A DNA stretch of 64,000 nt, from assembly GCF_030812785.1 (NCBI RefSeq), contig NZ_JAUSTJ010000002.1:1674001-1738000 (forward strand), written 5' to 3'. Below are positions 27,082 to 39,400 of the stretch, in pieces. Under the pieces are notes generated by a model. That model was not told where the DNA came from. It worked only from the letters and a program-made list of their open reading frames with translations, and did no database searches. Position numbers and translations under genes: made by a program. Position 1 is the first letter of the stretch, and every line of letters begins with the position of its first letter. This DNA comes from Sphingomonas kyeonggiensis. GTDB taxonomy: Bacteria; Pseudomonadota; Alphaproteobacteria; Sphingomonadales; Sphingomonadaceae.

Positions 27082-27165
27082 TCACTTCTCCCCTTCGGCG
27101 CGCAGGACGGCGCCGTACACGCCTGGGGGCGTGCCTGTTTATCCGATCCAACCAGGGGGAGCTTT

Positions 27166-27185
27166 TTCCGACAACGCTGTCGGAT
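27166..27185 (-). promoter_or_regulatory. Candidate operator TCCGACAACGCTGTCGGA
   Basis: The 7-base arms TCCGACA and TGTCGGA surround ACGC, the most symmetrical of the three CGACAACG(C/T)TG sites in the window. It lies 85 bases upstream of the GH3 start codon. Confidence 0.55.
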
Positions 27186-27293
27186 TCGGCGACAGATCAA
27201 GCCGACGACGCCTCGTGGCGCGCGCGGCAGCCTGTTCCAACACCCCTCATGTCCGTGGAGTCTTACGCTCCGATGCTAGCCTTAGAGCATAAA

Positions 27294-27321
27294 TTGAGAG
27301 CGTTCTCAAGAACGTTCTCAA
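27294..27321 (-). promoter_or_regulatory. Twin LacI-like palindromes
   Basis: TGAGAGCGTTCTCA (27295-27308) is followed at once by a site centred on the perfect palindrome AGAACGTTCT (27309-27318). Both carry a central CG and TTCTCA half-sites. They lie 213 bases upstream of the GH3 gene in an AT-rich stretch ending in TTTTGTTACATT. The rest of the 295-base gap 27082-27376 holds the operator at 27166-27185 and nothing else I recognise. Confidence 0.45.
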
Positions 27322-27376
27322 TTTTGTTACATTCGGAATGGGGCTAGTGATTATCTATCTGCTATACCGAGATAAA

Positions 27377-28324
27377 TTATGTGTCTGCGGCGTAGCCGAG
27401 CGCGATTTCGCCGGCCCGGGACAGCGCATTTCGCACGGAATTTTCGCGATTTTTGGAAGCGGTCCCAACCGGCGCAACCGCGATCTCCGCGCGCGACAGG
27501 GCGGCGCCGAGGCGCGCGATTCCTGCCGGCGCGACAGCCCGCGCGACACGCAAACCACCCGCGGGTGCGACTGCCTCGCGGCGAACCGGCCGGATACGGA
27601 GCACGAGCATCCTGCCCCCGCGCGCGACGCGCAGGCGCGGCCCCTCCCCTTCCCCCGAGTCCAGGGCGGCAAGCCGCGCGCCGTCGCGGTTGACCGACCA
27701 GATCACCCGGTAGCGGGTGGCGACATCAGCCGCAGGCACGGGCGCGGCAAACTTGTTGTCGAGCACCCAGTTCTGCCCGCCGGCCTCGACGAACAGCACG
27801 GCATGCTGCTCGGCATCCTGACTGTCCCACACCACCGCGATCCGCATCGCCGCCTCGGGCAAGCCGAGGTCACGCAGCGCGAAATATTTGGTGAGCGCGA
27901 AGTCCTCGCAATCGCCGCCGCGCGCGAACATCTCGGCGGGCGTCTCCCAGCGATCGGCCATGCCCCAGTTTGCGAGATCGGAGACATAGGGTAGCCGGTT
28001 GACCACCGCCTGGACTCCGGAGACCTGATCGGCCGCAGGCAGGCCGCGCAGCCCGGCAAAGGCAGCACGCCAGCCCCGCACGCCGCATTCCACCGGCAAC
28101 TCGTCGGCGGGCATCCTGCAATAAAGGGAAAGCGGTGCGGGGCCGCCGGCCTCGCCGGCTTCACGGGCAAGCACGTCGGTCCAGCGCGGGGCATCGGCGA
28201 GGCGCAGCGCGACGTCCGCGCGCTCCCGCGACTCGGGCGCCTCCGCCGCGGCGGCGGACAGCGATTGCCCCGATGCCAGCGCCGCCCAGGCAAGCGCCAG
28301 CCGCGTTGAAGATACGCGACGCAA
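27377..28324 (-). CDS. Transglutaminase-like cysteine peptidase (BTLCP/LapG family)
   Basis: A 315-residue predicted periplasmic cysteine peptidase. The catalytic triad of the bacterial transglutaminase-like family is visible: Cys in GGDCEDFALTKYFAL, His in EQHAVLFV and Asp in VLDNKF. The N-terminus is a plausible signal peptide (ALAWAALASGQSLSAAA). The only usable start is TTG at 28324 with a weak GGGGTTGGGG before it. LapG, the best known member, clips a large surface adhesin to release biofilm cells. Unlike the usual 200-residue members, this one has an extra C-terminal tail of about 110 residues, rich in Ala, Arg and Val. It is divergent from the two-partner secretion genes, so processing of that exoprotein is an attractive but unproven role. 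Confidence 0.8.
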   Translation of the reverse strand: MRRVSSTRLALAWAALASGQSLSAAAAEAPESRERADVALRLADAPRWTDVLAREAGEAGGPAPLSLYCRMPADELPVECGVRGWRAAFAGLRGLPAADQVSGVQAVVNRLPYVSDLANWGMADRWETPAEMFARGGDCEDFALTKYFALRDLGLPEAAMRIAVVWDSQDAEQHAVLFVEAGGQNWVLDNKFAAPVPAADVATRYRVIWSVNRDGARLAALDSGEGEGPRLRVARGGRMLVLRIRPVRREAVAPAGGLRVARAVAPAGIARLGAALSRAEIAVAPVGTASKNRENSVRNALSRAGEIALGYAADT

Positions 28325-28677
28325 AACCCCAACCCCCGGTTGAAACCGAGGACCGGGATACGCCGCCTCCCCCTAAGGCCAGGCTAACAAGGAGCTAAGT
28401 ATAAGCCACTGAATATGGTTAGTATTTATGGTTACCAAAGGGTTTATCCCGGCAGCTGCCAGGGCGGTAAATCGACGAGAACATGTCGCTTTAGAAACAA
28501 ACTGGAAATAATATAATAGTCCCGTTGTGGATCAACCTATTATTGCAAATATTACATAGTTAACGCCGAGTCCGTCTTCCTGAGTCCGCCCCGCCCATTG
28601 TAAGAGCCGACTCGCTTGCAACCGATTCGGGCGCATCTCAGCTCGGTTGCATGTCTCTGGGAGGGGGAACCGGGGCT
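28325..28677. promoter_or_regulatory. AT-rich divergent regulatory region before the secretion genes
   Basis: A 353-base gap with no gene. Bases 28380-28570 are markedly AT-rich compared with all surrounding DNA. A 7-base direct repeat ATGGTTA occurs at 28415 and 28428 (13-base spacing). No clear operator palindrome, RNA gene or terminator is visible. It should hold the promoters for the peptidase gene and for the tpsB-tpsA pair. Confidence 0.5.
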
Positions 28678-30342
28678 ATGGGATCCAAGCGTTGCTGGCT
28701 ATTTGTTTTTGCCGCCGCGGCAATCGTGCCGTTGCAGGCGGCGCATGCCCAGCAGACTGTAAATCCGGGACGGATCGACGAGCGGCTTCGCCCGGCGGAC
28801 AAGACGCCTGACGCGCGCTCGGTCGATGTGCCCGAACTGCCGCGCCAGCAGGGCACGCCCGATTCCGCGATCCAGGTCCGGCTGAGCGAGGTCCGCTTCG
28901 AAGGCGTGACGGCGGTGCCGGTCGAGGCGCTCAATGCGATCGCCGCGCCCTATCTCAACCGCGACATGCCGCTCGCCGAGGTGTTCAAGCTCGCCGAGGC
29001 GGTCACCACCGAATATCGCCGCCGCGGTTTCGTCCTTTCGCGCGCCGTGGTCGGACCGCAGCGGATCGAGGGCGGCGTACTGACGCTGCAGGTGGTCGAG
29101 GGTCATATCGGCGCGACCAAGATCGAGGGCGATGCCGGCGGCTATGCGCCCTATCTGCGCGGCTATCTGGCCGGCGTCGCCGCCGAGCGGCCCACCACCG
29201 GCGCCGCGCTGACCCGCGCGCTGCTGCTCGCCCGCGACCTGCAAGGCGTCGATGCGCGCGCGGTGCTCACCCCCTCCCCCAGCGAAGTCGGCGCCGCCGA
29301 CCTGACGCTGGCAGTGGAGCGCAAGGGTATCGAAGGCTTTGTCGCGGTCGACAATCGCGGCTCGCGCTGGCTCGGCCCGGTCCAGGTCTATGGCGGGCTG
29401 TCGTTCAACGACATGCTCGGCGCCGGCGAGCGCATCTCGATCACCGCGGTCAGCGCGCCGGTCCACCGGGAACTCGGCTTCCTCTCGGCGACCTGGGACC
29501 AGCCGGTCGGCAATTCGGGCCTGCGCCTCACCGCGTTCGGCAGCTATGCCGCGACGCATCCCGGCGACGAGCTGCGCCTGCTCGACCTGCGCGGCCGCAG
29601 TGCCACCTATGGCTTCGCCGCGCGCTATCCGTTCGTGCGCAGCCGCGAGGCCAACATCTTCGGCCGGCTGGTGTTCATCGGCCGCGACAGCAGCTCGCGC
29701 AACGTGGTGATCGATCCGATCTTCGACGATTCCACTCGCACCGTGCAGGGCGAGATCTTCGGCAATTATGCCGCGCCCTGGGGCGGCATCCTGAACGTCC
29801 GCGCCTCGGTCACCCAGGGCCTCGACTTTCTCGGCGCGACGGTGCGCGGCGACGCCAACAAGTCGCGCGCCACCGGTTCGGGCGTGTTCACCCGGGCGAA
29901 CGCCGAAGTCTCCTTCGCCTATGGCATCGCCGGCGGCCTCTATTTCCAGGCCAGCGGCGCGATGCAGTATAGCGGGCAGAGCCTGCTCGCGAGCGAGGAG
30001 TTCGGGCTGGGCGGCGAGCAGTTCGCCCATGCCTATGACCCGTCCGAGATCACCGGCGACAAGGGCGCCGCCGGCCGGGTCGAGCTCTTCTACGCGGGAC
30101 GCTTCAAGGGTGGCTCGATCCAGCCCTATGGCTTCTACGAAGCCGGCCGGGTCGCCCAGAACGATCCGCTGCCGGGCGAGCCGCTCCACAGCACGCTCGA
30201 ATCCGCCGGCTTCGGCCTCCGCTTGGGGCTGCGCGCAGGCATCAATGGCTCGGTGGAGTTCGCCAAGCCGATCAACCGGCCCGTCGCCTCGCGCGGCGAC
30301 AAGGACGGCCGGGTCTTCTTCTCGGTGGGCATGTCGTTCTGA
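28678..30342 (+). CDS. TpsB-type outer-membrane transporter (ShlB/FhaC/HecB family)
   Basis: A 554-residue two-partner-secretion translocator of the Omp85 superfamily. After a signal peptide (hydrophobic FVFAAAAIVPLQAAHA) and a short linker come two POTRA domains (about residues 60-210; VRLSEVRFEGVTAVP, then the second ending in LAVERKG) and a 16-strand barrel ending in FFSVGMSF. ATG 28678 is preceded by GGGAGGGGGA; an ATG at 28651 lies upstream of that site and is rejected. The exoprotein gene begins 75 bases downstream and is surely its substrate, since TpsB pores are dedicated to a cognate partner. Confidence 0.93.
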   Translation: MGSKRCWLFVFAAAAIVPLQAAHAQQTVNPGRIDERLRPADKTPDARSVDVPELPRQQGTPDSAIQVRLSEVRFEGVTAVPVEALNAIAAPYLNRDMPLAEVFKLAEAVTTEYRRRGFVLSRAVVGPQRIEGGVLTLQVVEGHIGATKIEGDAGGYAPYLRGYLAGVAAERPTTGAALTRALLLARDLQGVDARAVLTPSPSEVGAADLTLAVERKGIEGFVAVDNRGSRWLGPVQVYGGLSFNDMLGAGERISITAVSAPVHRELGFLSATWDQPVGNSGLRLTAFGSYAATHPGDELRLLDLRGRSATYGFAARYPFVRSREANIFGRLVFIGRDSSSRNVVIDPIFDDSTRTVQGEIFGNYAAPWGGILNVRASVTQGLDFLGATVRGDANKSRATGSGVFTRANAEVSFAYGIAGGLYFQASGAMQYSGQSLLASEEFGLGGEQFAHAYDPSEITGDKGAAGRVELFYAGRFKGGSIQPYGFYEAGRVAQNDPLPGEPLHSTLESAGFGLRLGLRAGINGSVEFAKPINRPVASRGDKDGRVFFSVGMSF

Positions 30343-30417
30343 TCGATCCGGTCGATCGCGTTCGTTCGTGAGAAATGCGGGCTGGCCACCCCGAACGGCC
30401 AAATGGGGATCAGGGAT

Positions 30418-33400
30418 ATGAGCAAGCTGCACAGTGCCAAGGCCGCCATCGTCTCGAGCGAGGGCGCCCGCCGCCGTCTGAAACGCTCGGCGCTGCTGCT
30501 GTCGGCGGGCCTCGCCGCGATCACGCTCGCCAATCCCGCCCGCGCCCAGCTCGCCCCGAATGCGCTGCCGACCGGCGGCGACGTCGTGCACGGCTCGGCG
30601 ACGATCGGCACCCCCACCCCGTCGAGCATGACGGTCAACCAGAGCACCGATCGCGCGGTGATCAACTGGAACACGTTCGACATCGGATCGGGCGCGAGCG
30701 TCACCTTCGTCCAGCCTTCGGTCACGTCGATCACCGTCAACCGCGTGATCAGCGGCGCCGCGCCGTCGGAGATCGCCGGCCAGCTCAATGCCAATGGCCG
30801 GATCGCGATCCTCAATCCGAACGGCGTGCTGTTCTCGGGCACCGCCAATGTCGATGTGGGCGGGCTGATCGCCTCGACCGGCGACATCGACCAGGCTGCC
30901 TTCATGTCGAGCGCCGGCACGCTGGAGATCACCGGCGCGAACACCGGCGGCGAGATCGTCGTCAACGGCAACATCAACATCTCGGCCGGCAATCTCGGCC
31001 TTGCCGCCTTCGTCGCGCCGACGGTGCGCAACAGCGGCGTGATCACCGCCACCGCGGGCCGGGTGCAGCTGGGCGCCGGCAACGCCTTCACGCTCGATCT
31101 CGCCGGCGACGGCCTGCTCCAGATCGGCGTGCCCGCCGGCAGCGCGCTCGTCCAGAACAACGGCCAGGTCTTCGCCGAGGGCGGCCGCATCCAGATGTCG
31201 GCCAGGACGGCGGGCGGGCTGATCGACAATTTGGTCAACACCGGCACGCTCAGCGTCGATTCCGCGACGCTCGACAATGGCGTGATCGTGCTCGAGGCGG
31301 TGGGCGGCAGCGCCAATCTGCGCGGCACGATCGCGGCGAACGACCGCAACAGCATCAGCCGTAACATCCTGATCAGTTCCGATCAGGGCGTGAACATCTC
31401 GGGCAACCTTGGCGCCGCCTCGGGCACGGTGAACATCACCGCGCCGCACATCTATGGCGCCGGCAAGATCAGCACGGCCACCGCGCTGAACCTCAACCTG
31501 AGCAACAACGGCACCGACACCAGCGGCCTCGGCAACTACATCAACGATGCGCTGGGCGTGATCGGCACCACCGGCTTCGGCACCACGCTGCGGCTCGGCG
31601 CCGGCACCTACCGGTCGGGCGTGCGCGTCGATGCGAGCGACGTGCGGATCGACGGCCAGGGCGTCGCCAAGATCGGCTGGACCCCGGGCATCGAGAACGC
31701 GATCGACATCTGGGGCGACTATGTCACCGTCCAGAACCTCGAGATCGCGGGCCCCGCGACCAGCGGCTATACCAGCTTCGCCTGGGGCAGCACCAACTCG
31801 CGCGGCATCTTCGTCAATCGCTATGCCGACACCGTCCAGCTGCTGAACAACAACATCCACGACATCCGCACCGGCATCATCGTCGATGGACGGAACGCGA
31901 ACACCTATCTGCTGAACAACAGGATCGACAACACCAAGTCGGCGATCTCGGTCCAGTATACCGACGGATCGAATGTCGTGATGACGGGCAATCACGGCGG
32001 CACCTATGGCAATGAATGGGGGATCAACCTCTACCTGAACGGCATCCTGCAGGCGGACGGCACCACCATCCTGCCCGCGGCCGGATCGCTGGGCGCCAAC
32101 ACCCCGCTCGCCGAGCAGCAGCGCCTGCTCGCGCTGCGTGCCGCCAATGGCGGGATGGAAGTGCAGAACCAGGGCTGGTCGGCGCTCAACCGCACCGCCG
32201 TTTACGTCGGTCCCGCCGGCAGCAATTCCAACCAGGGCAGCCCGCTCGGCAAGCTCGCCACGCTCCAGGCCGGCGTCAACGCCGTCGTCACCGGCGGCAC
32301 CGTCCATGTCGCCGACGGCAACTACAGCCTCGGCTCGGCCCAGCTCGTCATCAACCATGGCCTGAGCATCATCGGCCAGTCGCAGGCGGGCGTGGTGATC
32401 GATGGCCGCGCGGTCTCGGCCAACGGCCTCGGCACCATCTCGGTGATCGCCGACAATGTCTCGCTCAGCAACTTCACCCTGCTCGGCAGCCAGCTCGCCG
32501 GCGGCAATTACGGCATCAAGGTCGCGCCGAACCCGGCCGGCCATGTCAGCACCGCGGGCGGCACCGGCGAGCGGGTCAGCAACTTCGCGGTGAGCAACGT
32601 GACGGTCAGCGGCTCGCGCCGCGCCGAACTCGACCTGAACGGCGTGGTGGGCGCGACCATCACCAACTTCACCGCCGATGGCCAGGGCACCGACGGTGCC
32701 GGCATCCAGATCACCGACAGCGCGAACGTGACGCTCAGCGGCGTCCACACGCTGAACAACAATTGGGGAGGCGTCGCGCTCTATCAGAGCAACAGCGCGA
32801 GCGGCTACAACGCCCAGACTACCAACATCAACATCGACGCGGGCCAGAACCAGTTCGACGAAGCGAACGGGCTGTTCACCCAGCTCACCTCGACCACCCA
32901 GGGCTTCGGCCAGCTGAACCTCGCCGGCTTCGACTATGCGATCCGCAACACCGGCTCGCGCCCCGATGCCGGCCAGTTCACCTGGTTCCAGACCGACCTG
33001 GCCAAGGCGACCGGCTTCGCGCTGGCGCTGGGCGCACCGACGACCAGCTCGATCGAGGGCTATACCGGCACCGCCTTCAGCAACGACTTCACCGTGGTCG
33101 CCGGCCTCACCATCGGCGCGGCGCTGCGCGATGCCCGGACGGGCGCGAGCATCAATGTCGGCGCCGGCACCTATGTCGAGAATGTCCTGATCAACAAGTC
33201 GGGCATCACCCTCACCGGGACCAATGGCCGCGACCTGACCACGATCCAGGGCATCGCTGGCCTCGGCGCGCTCGGCACGGTGACCGTCTCGAACGCCAAC
33301 AATGTCACGATCGACGGCTTCACCATCCTCGGCATCGACAATGGCAATCCGGGCATCGAGAACGCCGCGCTCTACCTGCAGGGCAACAACAGCGGCACCA

Positions 33401-36400
33401 CGATCCGCGGCAACACGATCACCGCCAACGGCGATCTCGGCCTTGTCTCCGAGTACAGCGCGACCGTCAGCAACCTGACGATCGACGGCAACATCTTCAA
33501 CGGCCAGACCTTTGTCGGCGCGGCGCCCTCCTCGGCTCCGTCGAGCCAGCAGTTCACCACCCCCAACGTCTCGCGCCAGCTGGTCGCGATCGGCGGCGGC
33601 GCGGGCGGCGGCAACACCTCGAACGTGGTGTTCACCAACAACCAGGTGACCGGCAATAGCGGCCTGAACAGCGGCGTGACGATCGACGCGGTCGGCGCGA
33701 CGATCACCGGCAACCGCTTCGCCAGCACCACCGGCGGCTTCGGCAACATGCTGCGCGCCCGCGGCACCAACACCAGCGTCACCGGCAACGTGATCGACAT
33801 GGCCGGCGTCGACTATACCGCCGGCGGCCTCTACATCCGCGACGCGGCGATGACCGCCGCCAGCTTCGCCGACCTGCTCGCCGCCAACACCCTGGCCGGC
33901 GCCGGCGCCTGGGCCGACGCCTCGGCGACCGGCTATCACAGCCTCAGCCGCAACATCCAGGGCGCGGTCAACGAGGCCGCGTCGGGCGCAGTCGTCACCG
34001 TCCGCCCGGGCGACTATCTCGAGGGCGTCACCGGCGTCGGCTATTATGGCGATGCCGGCGCGCAGAGCTTCGGCCTGTACCTCTACAAGGACAACATCAC
34101 CCTGCGCGGCGTCGACGCCGCCGGCAACGCGATCACCGATGCCGACGACGTCGCCGCCTTCATCACGTCGCGCTACCAGGCCGGCTTCGGCGCGCAGCAC
34201 TTCATCTCGGGCAACGGCGTCACCATCGAGGGCCTGGGCTTCAAGCCCGCCGCCGTCGGCGACAACAAGACCGTCGAGGTGATCGGCAACGCCTTCACCC
34301 TGCGCAACTCGGTGATCGACAACAGCGGCAACCAGACCGCCGCCAACCTCTATATCGACGACTTCAACGATCCGGCCCGCACCCGGCTCGAGAGTTTCAC
34401 GATCACCGGCAACAAGTTCCTGGGCGGCACCTATGCCAGCGCGATGGTCGTCGTCGCGGGCGGCGCCGGCCGCACCACCGATGCCTCGAACCGGATCTTC
34501 GCGAACAACTATCTGAGCAGCAGCCTCACCGGCATGCGCGGCTTCCAGATCCAGGGCTATATGCCCAACACGCCGTGGCAGCAGCTCTATGCCGGCGCGG
34601 TGACGGTGACCGGCAACAGCTTCGACGTCGACATCCCCGTGCGCACCGTCGGCCTGCTCCGCAGCGTCTTCGCCTGGGACGATGTGTTCCGCAACAACGG
34701 CAACAGCTTCCTGCGCGGCGGCGTGCTCGCCTATGAGGGCGGCTCGACCAATGCCCGCGCCACCATCACGGCGGGCGGCGATCCCGACATCCGCATCACC
34801 AGCACGATCGACGCCTCGGTCGCCCGCGCCCAGAATGGCGACACGGTGCGCATCCTCGACGGCACCTATGTGCTCGGCTCGCAGCTCAAGATCGACCGCG
34901 GCATCGCGCTGGTCGGCCAGTCGCAGGCCGGCACGATCCTCGATGGCCGCACGGTCAACAATGGCGGCGGGCTCGGCACGATCCTCGTCGCGGCCGACAA
35001 CACCACGCTCGCCAACTTCACCCTGCTCGGCAGCCAGCTCTCGGGCGGCAATTACGGCATCAAGGTGCAGCCGGATCCGCTCACCTATGCGCCCTCGCAG
35101 CGGATCAGCAACGTCACGATCAGCGACGTGACGGTGAAGGGCTCGCGCCGCGCCGAGCTGGACATCAACGGCGCCGTCGGCGTCACCCTCACCAACTTCA
35201 CCGCCGACGGCCAGGGCACCGAGGGCGCCGGCGTCCAGATCACCGACAGCGCCAATGTGACGCTGAACGGCGTGCATACGCTGAACAACAACTGGGGCGG
35301 CGTCGCGCTCTACCAGACCAACCGCGCCGGCGGCTATGACGGCCAGACGACGAACATCAACATCGATGCCGCACAGAATGATTTCGAGGAAGCGAACGGC
35401 CTGTTCGCCCAGCTGGAATCGACGACGCAGGGCTTCGGCCAGCTCAACCTGACCGGCTACAACTACGCCGTCCGCAACACCGGCCATCGCAGCAATGGCG
35501 GCCAGTTCACCTATTTCCGTACCGACCTGGCCGACGCCACCGGCTGGGCGCTGAGCCTCGGCGCGGCGAGCACCGGCTCGATCGAGGGCTATACCGGCAC
35601 CGGCTACAGCAACGTCTTCACCGTGGTCCAGGGCCTGGGCATCGATTCCGCGGTGCGCGACGCACGCAGCGGCGGCACGATCAACATCGCAAACGGCACC
35701 TACACGCTCGCTGGCACGCTGATGATCGACAAGAGCCTGTCGCTGGTCGGCGCCAGCGAGAGCGGCACCATCCTCGATGCCTCGGGCTTGAGCGTCTATG
35801 GCATGCGCGTCCATGCCGACAATGTCTCGCTGAGCGGCTTCTCGCTGCTCGCCCCCAGCGCAGTCAGCAGCTCGACCTATGGCATCAAGGTCGAGGTCGG
35901 CGCCGGCGATACCAATGGCAACGCCCGGATCGACGATTTCGCGATCCGCGACGTCTCGATCAGCGGCTCGCGCAAGACCGGGCTCGACCTGAACTCGGTG
36001 ATCGGCGCGACGATCGACAATGTGAACGTCACCGGCGCGCTCGCCGGCAACGGCATCTCGATCACCGACAGCGCCAATGTGCTGGTCCGCAACACCACTA
36101 CCTCGGGCAATGCCTGGGGGGGCCTGGCGCTCTATCAGGCGAATGGCCCGACCGGCAGCAACCAGCAGCTCACCGGCATCACGATCGAGGGCAACAACCT
36201 CTTCGGCGAGGCAAACGGCCTGTATCTGCAGGACAGCTCGGCGATCAACGATGTCGGCACGCTGAGCATCACGGGCTTCGACCATATCGTCCGCAACACC
36301 GCCTTCCGCCCGGACGGCAGCCAGTTCACCTTCTTCCGCACCAGCCTGAGCGACGCGACCGGCTATGCGCTGTCGCTCGCTACGCCTTCGAGCAGCTCGA

Positions 36401-39400
36401 TCGAAGGCTGGGCGGTCAGCGCCGGGACCAACCAGTTCACCGTGGTCGACGGCCTGAGCATCGCCGCCGCGGCGCGCGACGTGCGGGCGAACGGCACGAT
36501 CAACGTCGCCGCCGGCACCTATGCCTCGGGCACGGTGATCGGCACCAACGGCGTCTCGCTGCTCGGCAGCTCCGGCGCGAAGATCGACGCCAGCCATGAC
36601 GGCGACAACGGCATCACGATCACCGGCGACGGCGTCACCGTCTCGGGCTTCGAGATCTTCGGCCCGGCCGACCAGAGCTATGTCAGCTATGCCTGGCCGA
36701 CGATCACCCGCGGCGTGGTCGTCGCCAACGGCGCCGACAATGTCACCGTCACCAGCAACACCATCACCGGCGTGCGCAACGGCATCCTGATCGACGGCCG
36801 CAACCTCAATGCGTCCCTGACGGGCAACCTGATCGACAACACCAAGAGCGCGATCTCGGTCCAGTATACCGACGGCTCGAACCTCACCATCGCCGGCAAC
36901 AGCGAAGGCAGCTTCGGCAATGAATGGGGCATCATCACCTGGCTGAACGGCATCTGGAACGGCACGACGATCACCGCCTCGGCGGGCTCGCTCGGCGCGA
37001 ACACGCCGCTCAGCGAGCAGGCCCGCCTGCTGGCGCTATCGGCGGCGAATGGCGGCATGGCCGTCTACAACCAGGGCTATAGCGCCGCGAACCGCACCCG
37101 CGCCTATGTCGCCACCAGCGGCGTGGCGGGCGCGCAGGGCAGCCAGCGCACCCTGCTCAATCTGCAGGGCGGCCTCGACGCGGTCGTCTCGGGCGGCACC
37201 GTCCATATCGCCGGCGGCACCTATGACGAGAGCGTCACGCTCGACGCGCTGCGCATCCTCGACATCTCCGGCACGCTGCGGCTGAACGACCTCACCTTCG
37301 GCGCAGGCGCGGCGGGCACCAACCTCGGCACCAGCATCATCGCCAGCGGCGACATGAACATCGCCAGCGGCATGGTGCTGACCGGCGACACGACGCTCCT
37401 CGCCGGCGGCGCGCTGAACCTCGGCTCGGTCCTCTCTCCCTATAATCTGACGCTGACCGGCAACACCGTCTCGCTCGGCCAGTCGGTGCTGAACAGCCTG
37501 TCCGTGACCGGGACGAGCATCGTCGCCGCACAGGTCTACACGGTCGGGTCGCAGCAATATGACGGCGCGACGACGCTGAACGGCGCCTATTATGCCGGCG
37601 ACTGGTTCACCGTCTCGGGCCTGGCGACGCTGGCCGGCGACACCTCGATCACCATGACCGACGGCGATATCGGCATCGCGAGCCTCACCGGCGCCCATGC
37701 GTTCAGCGCCTCCGCCGGCACGCGCGACGTCAGCATCGGCCAGGCAACGGGCCTTGCCTCGATCACGATCAGCGCGGACGAGATCGTCACGGCGGGCGCC
37801 TCGACCAGCGGCGCGCAGAGCTACACGGGCAACACCGTGCTGAACGGCGCCTACAGCACCAATGGCGCGGCGTTCGGCGTCAGCGGCGCGACCACGCTCG
37901 CCGGCGACACCAGCGTCACCACGGCCGGCGGCAATGCCAGCTTCGGCACGCTGGGCGGCGCCTATGGTCTGGCGGCGGATGCTGGCGCCGGCGCGATCGC
38001 GTTCGGCGCAGTCAACGGGCTCGCCAGCCTCTCGGCGACCGGCGCGACCATCTCGACCGCGGGCGTCTCGACCAGCGGCAACCAGAACTATGTCGGCGCG
38101 GTCTCGCTCGGCGGCAGCTACGCCACGGACGGCGGCAGCTTCACCGTCCAGGGTGTCTCGACCCTGACCGGCACGACCGGCATCGCCACCGACGGCGGCA
38201 GCGCGACGCTGGGCATCGTCGCCGGCGGCGGCAATGGTCTGAGCCTCGATGCGGGCAGCGGCGCGGTGACGCTGGGCGCGGCCTCGGGCCTGGCCTCGCT
38301 CGACGCGACCGGCGCGACCATCGCCACCGCGGGCGTTTCCACCGACGGCGCGCAGACCTACACCGGCACGACCCTGCTGGCCGGCAGCTACAGCACGGGC
38401 GGCGCGGCCTTCACGGTCAACGGCGCGGCCCAGCTGGCCGCCCTCACCGACATCGCCACGGCGGGCGGCGCGGTCAGCCTGTTTGGCGGCGCCTCGGGCG
38501 CCAGCGATCTCGGCATCGATGCCGGCACCGGCAATGTGACGCTCGGCACGTCGGACCTCGGTTCGCTCGCCATCGTCGGCGACACGATCCGCACCCACGG
38601 CGTCACCAGCACGGGCAGCCAGAGCTACACCGGCGCGACGACGCTGGACGGCCTCTACCTAGCGGGCGGCAGCTTCGCCGTGGCCGACGGCACGATCATC
38701 GCCGGCAATACCGGCGTGACCACGGGCGGCAATGCGAGCTTCGGCACGATCGGCGGCTCCGGCGCGCTGGCGATCGACGCAGGCGCGAACGCCGTCACGC
38801 TGGGCAGGGTCAACGGCCTCGCCGCGCTTGCGGTCACCGGCGGAACGATCGCGACGGGCGGCGCCGCGACCAATGGCGCGCAGAGCTACACCGGCGCGAC
38901 CAGCCTCGATGGCGCGTACAGCACCAATGGCGGTGCCTTCACCGTCAACGGGGCATCGACCACGGTCAACGCAGTCAGCATCGCCACCACGGGCGGCAAT
39001 GCGAGCCTCGGCACCGTCGGCGGTGCGGGCGGCCTCACGGTCAATGCCGGTACCGGCAACGTCACCCTCGGCGCCGTCAGCGGCATCGCCTCGCTCTCCG
39101 CAAGCGGCGCGGTGATCGCCACTTCGGGTGCCTCGACCAGTGGCGCCCAGAGCTACACCGGCGCGACGACGCTCGCGGGCGGCTATGCGACCAGTGGCGC
39201 GGGCTTCACCGTCAACGGCGCGGCGACGCTGGCCGGCGCGACCTCGGTCGCCACCACCGGCGGCACTATCGGCCTCGGCACGATCGCCGGCGCAGGCAAC
39301 ACGCTGGCGATCGCCGCCGGCGCGGGCAGCGTGACGCTGGGTGCCGCGACGAACCTCGGTTCGCTGACCGCCAGCGGCGCCCTCCTCACCACTACGAGCG

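Noticed and set aside
28699..36597. 2,632-codon open frame on the minus strand opposite tpsB and the exoprotein gene
   Set aside because: It lies antisense to two firmly identified genes. The lack of stops follows from GC-rich codon use on the other strand; the product is low-complexity Ala/Arg/Asp/Gly with no ribosome-binding site or domain.
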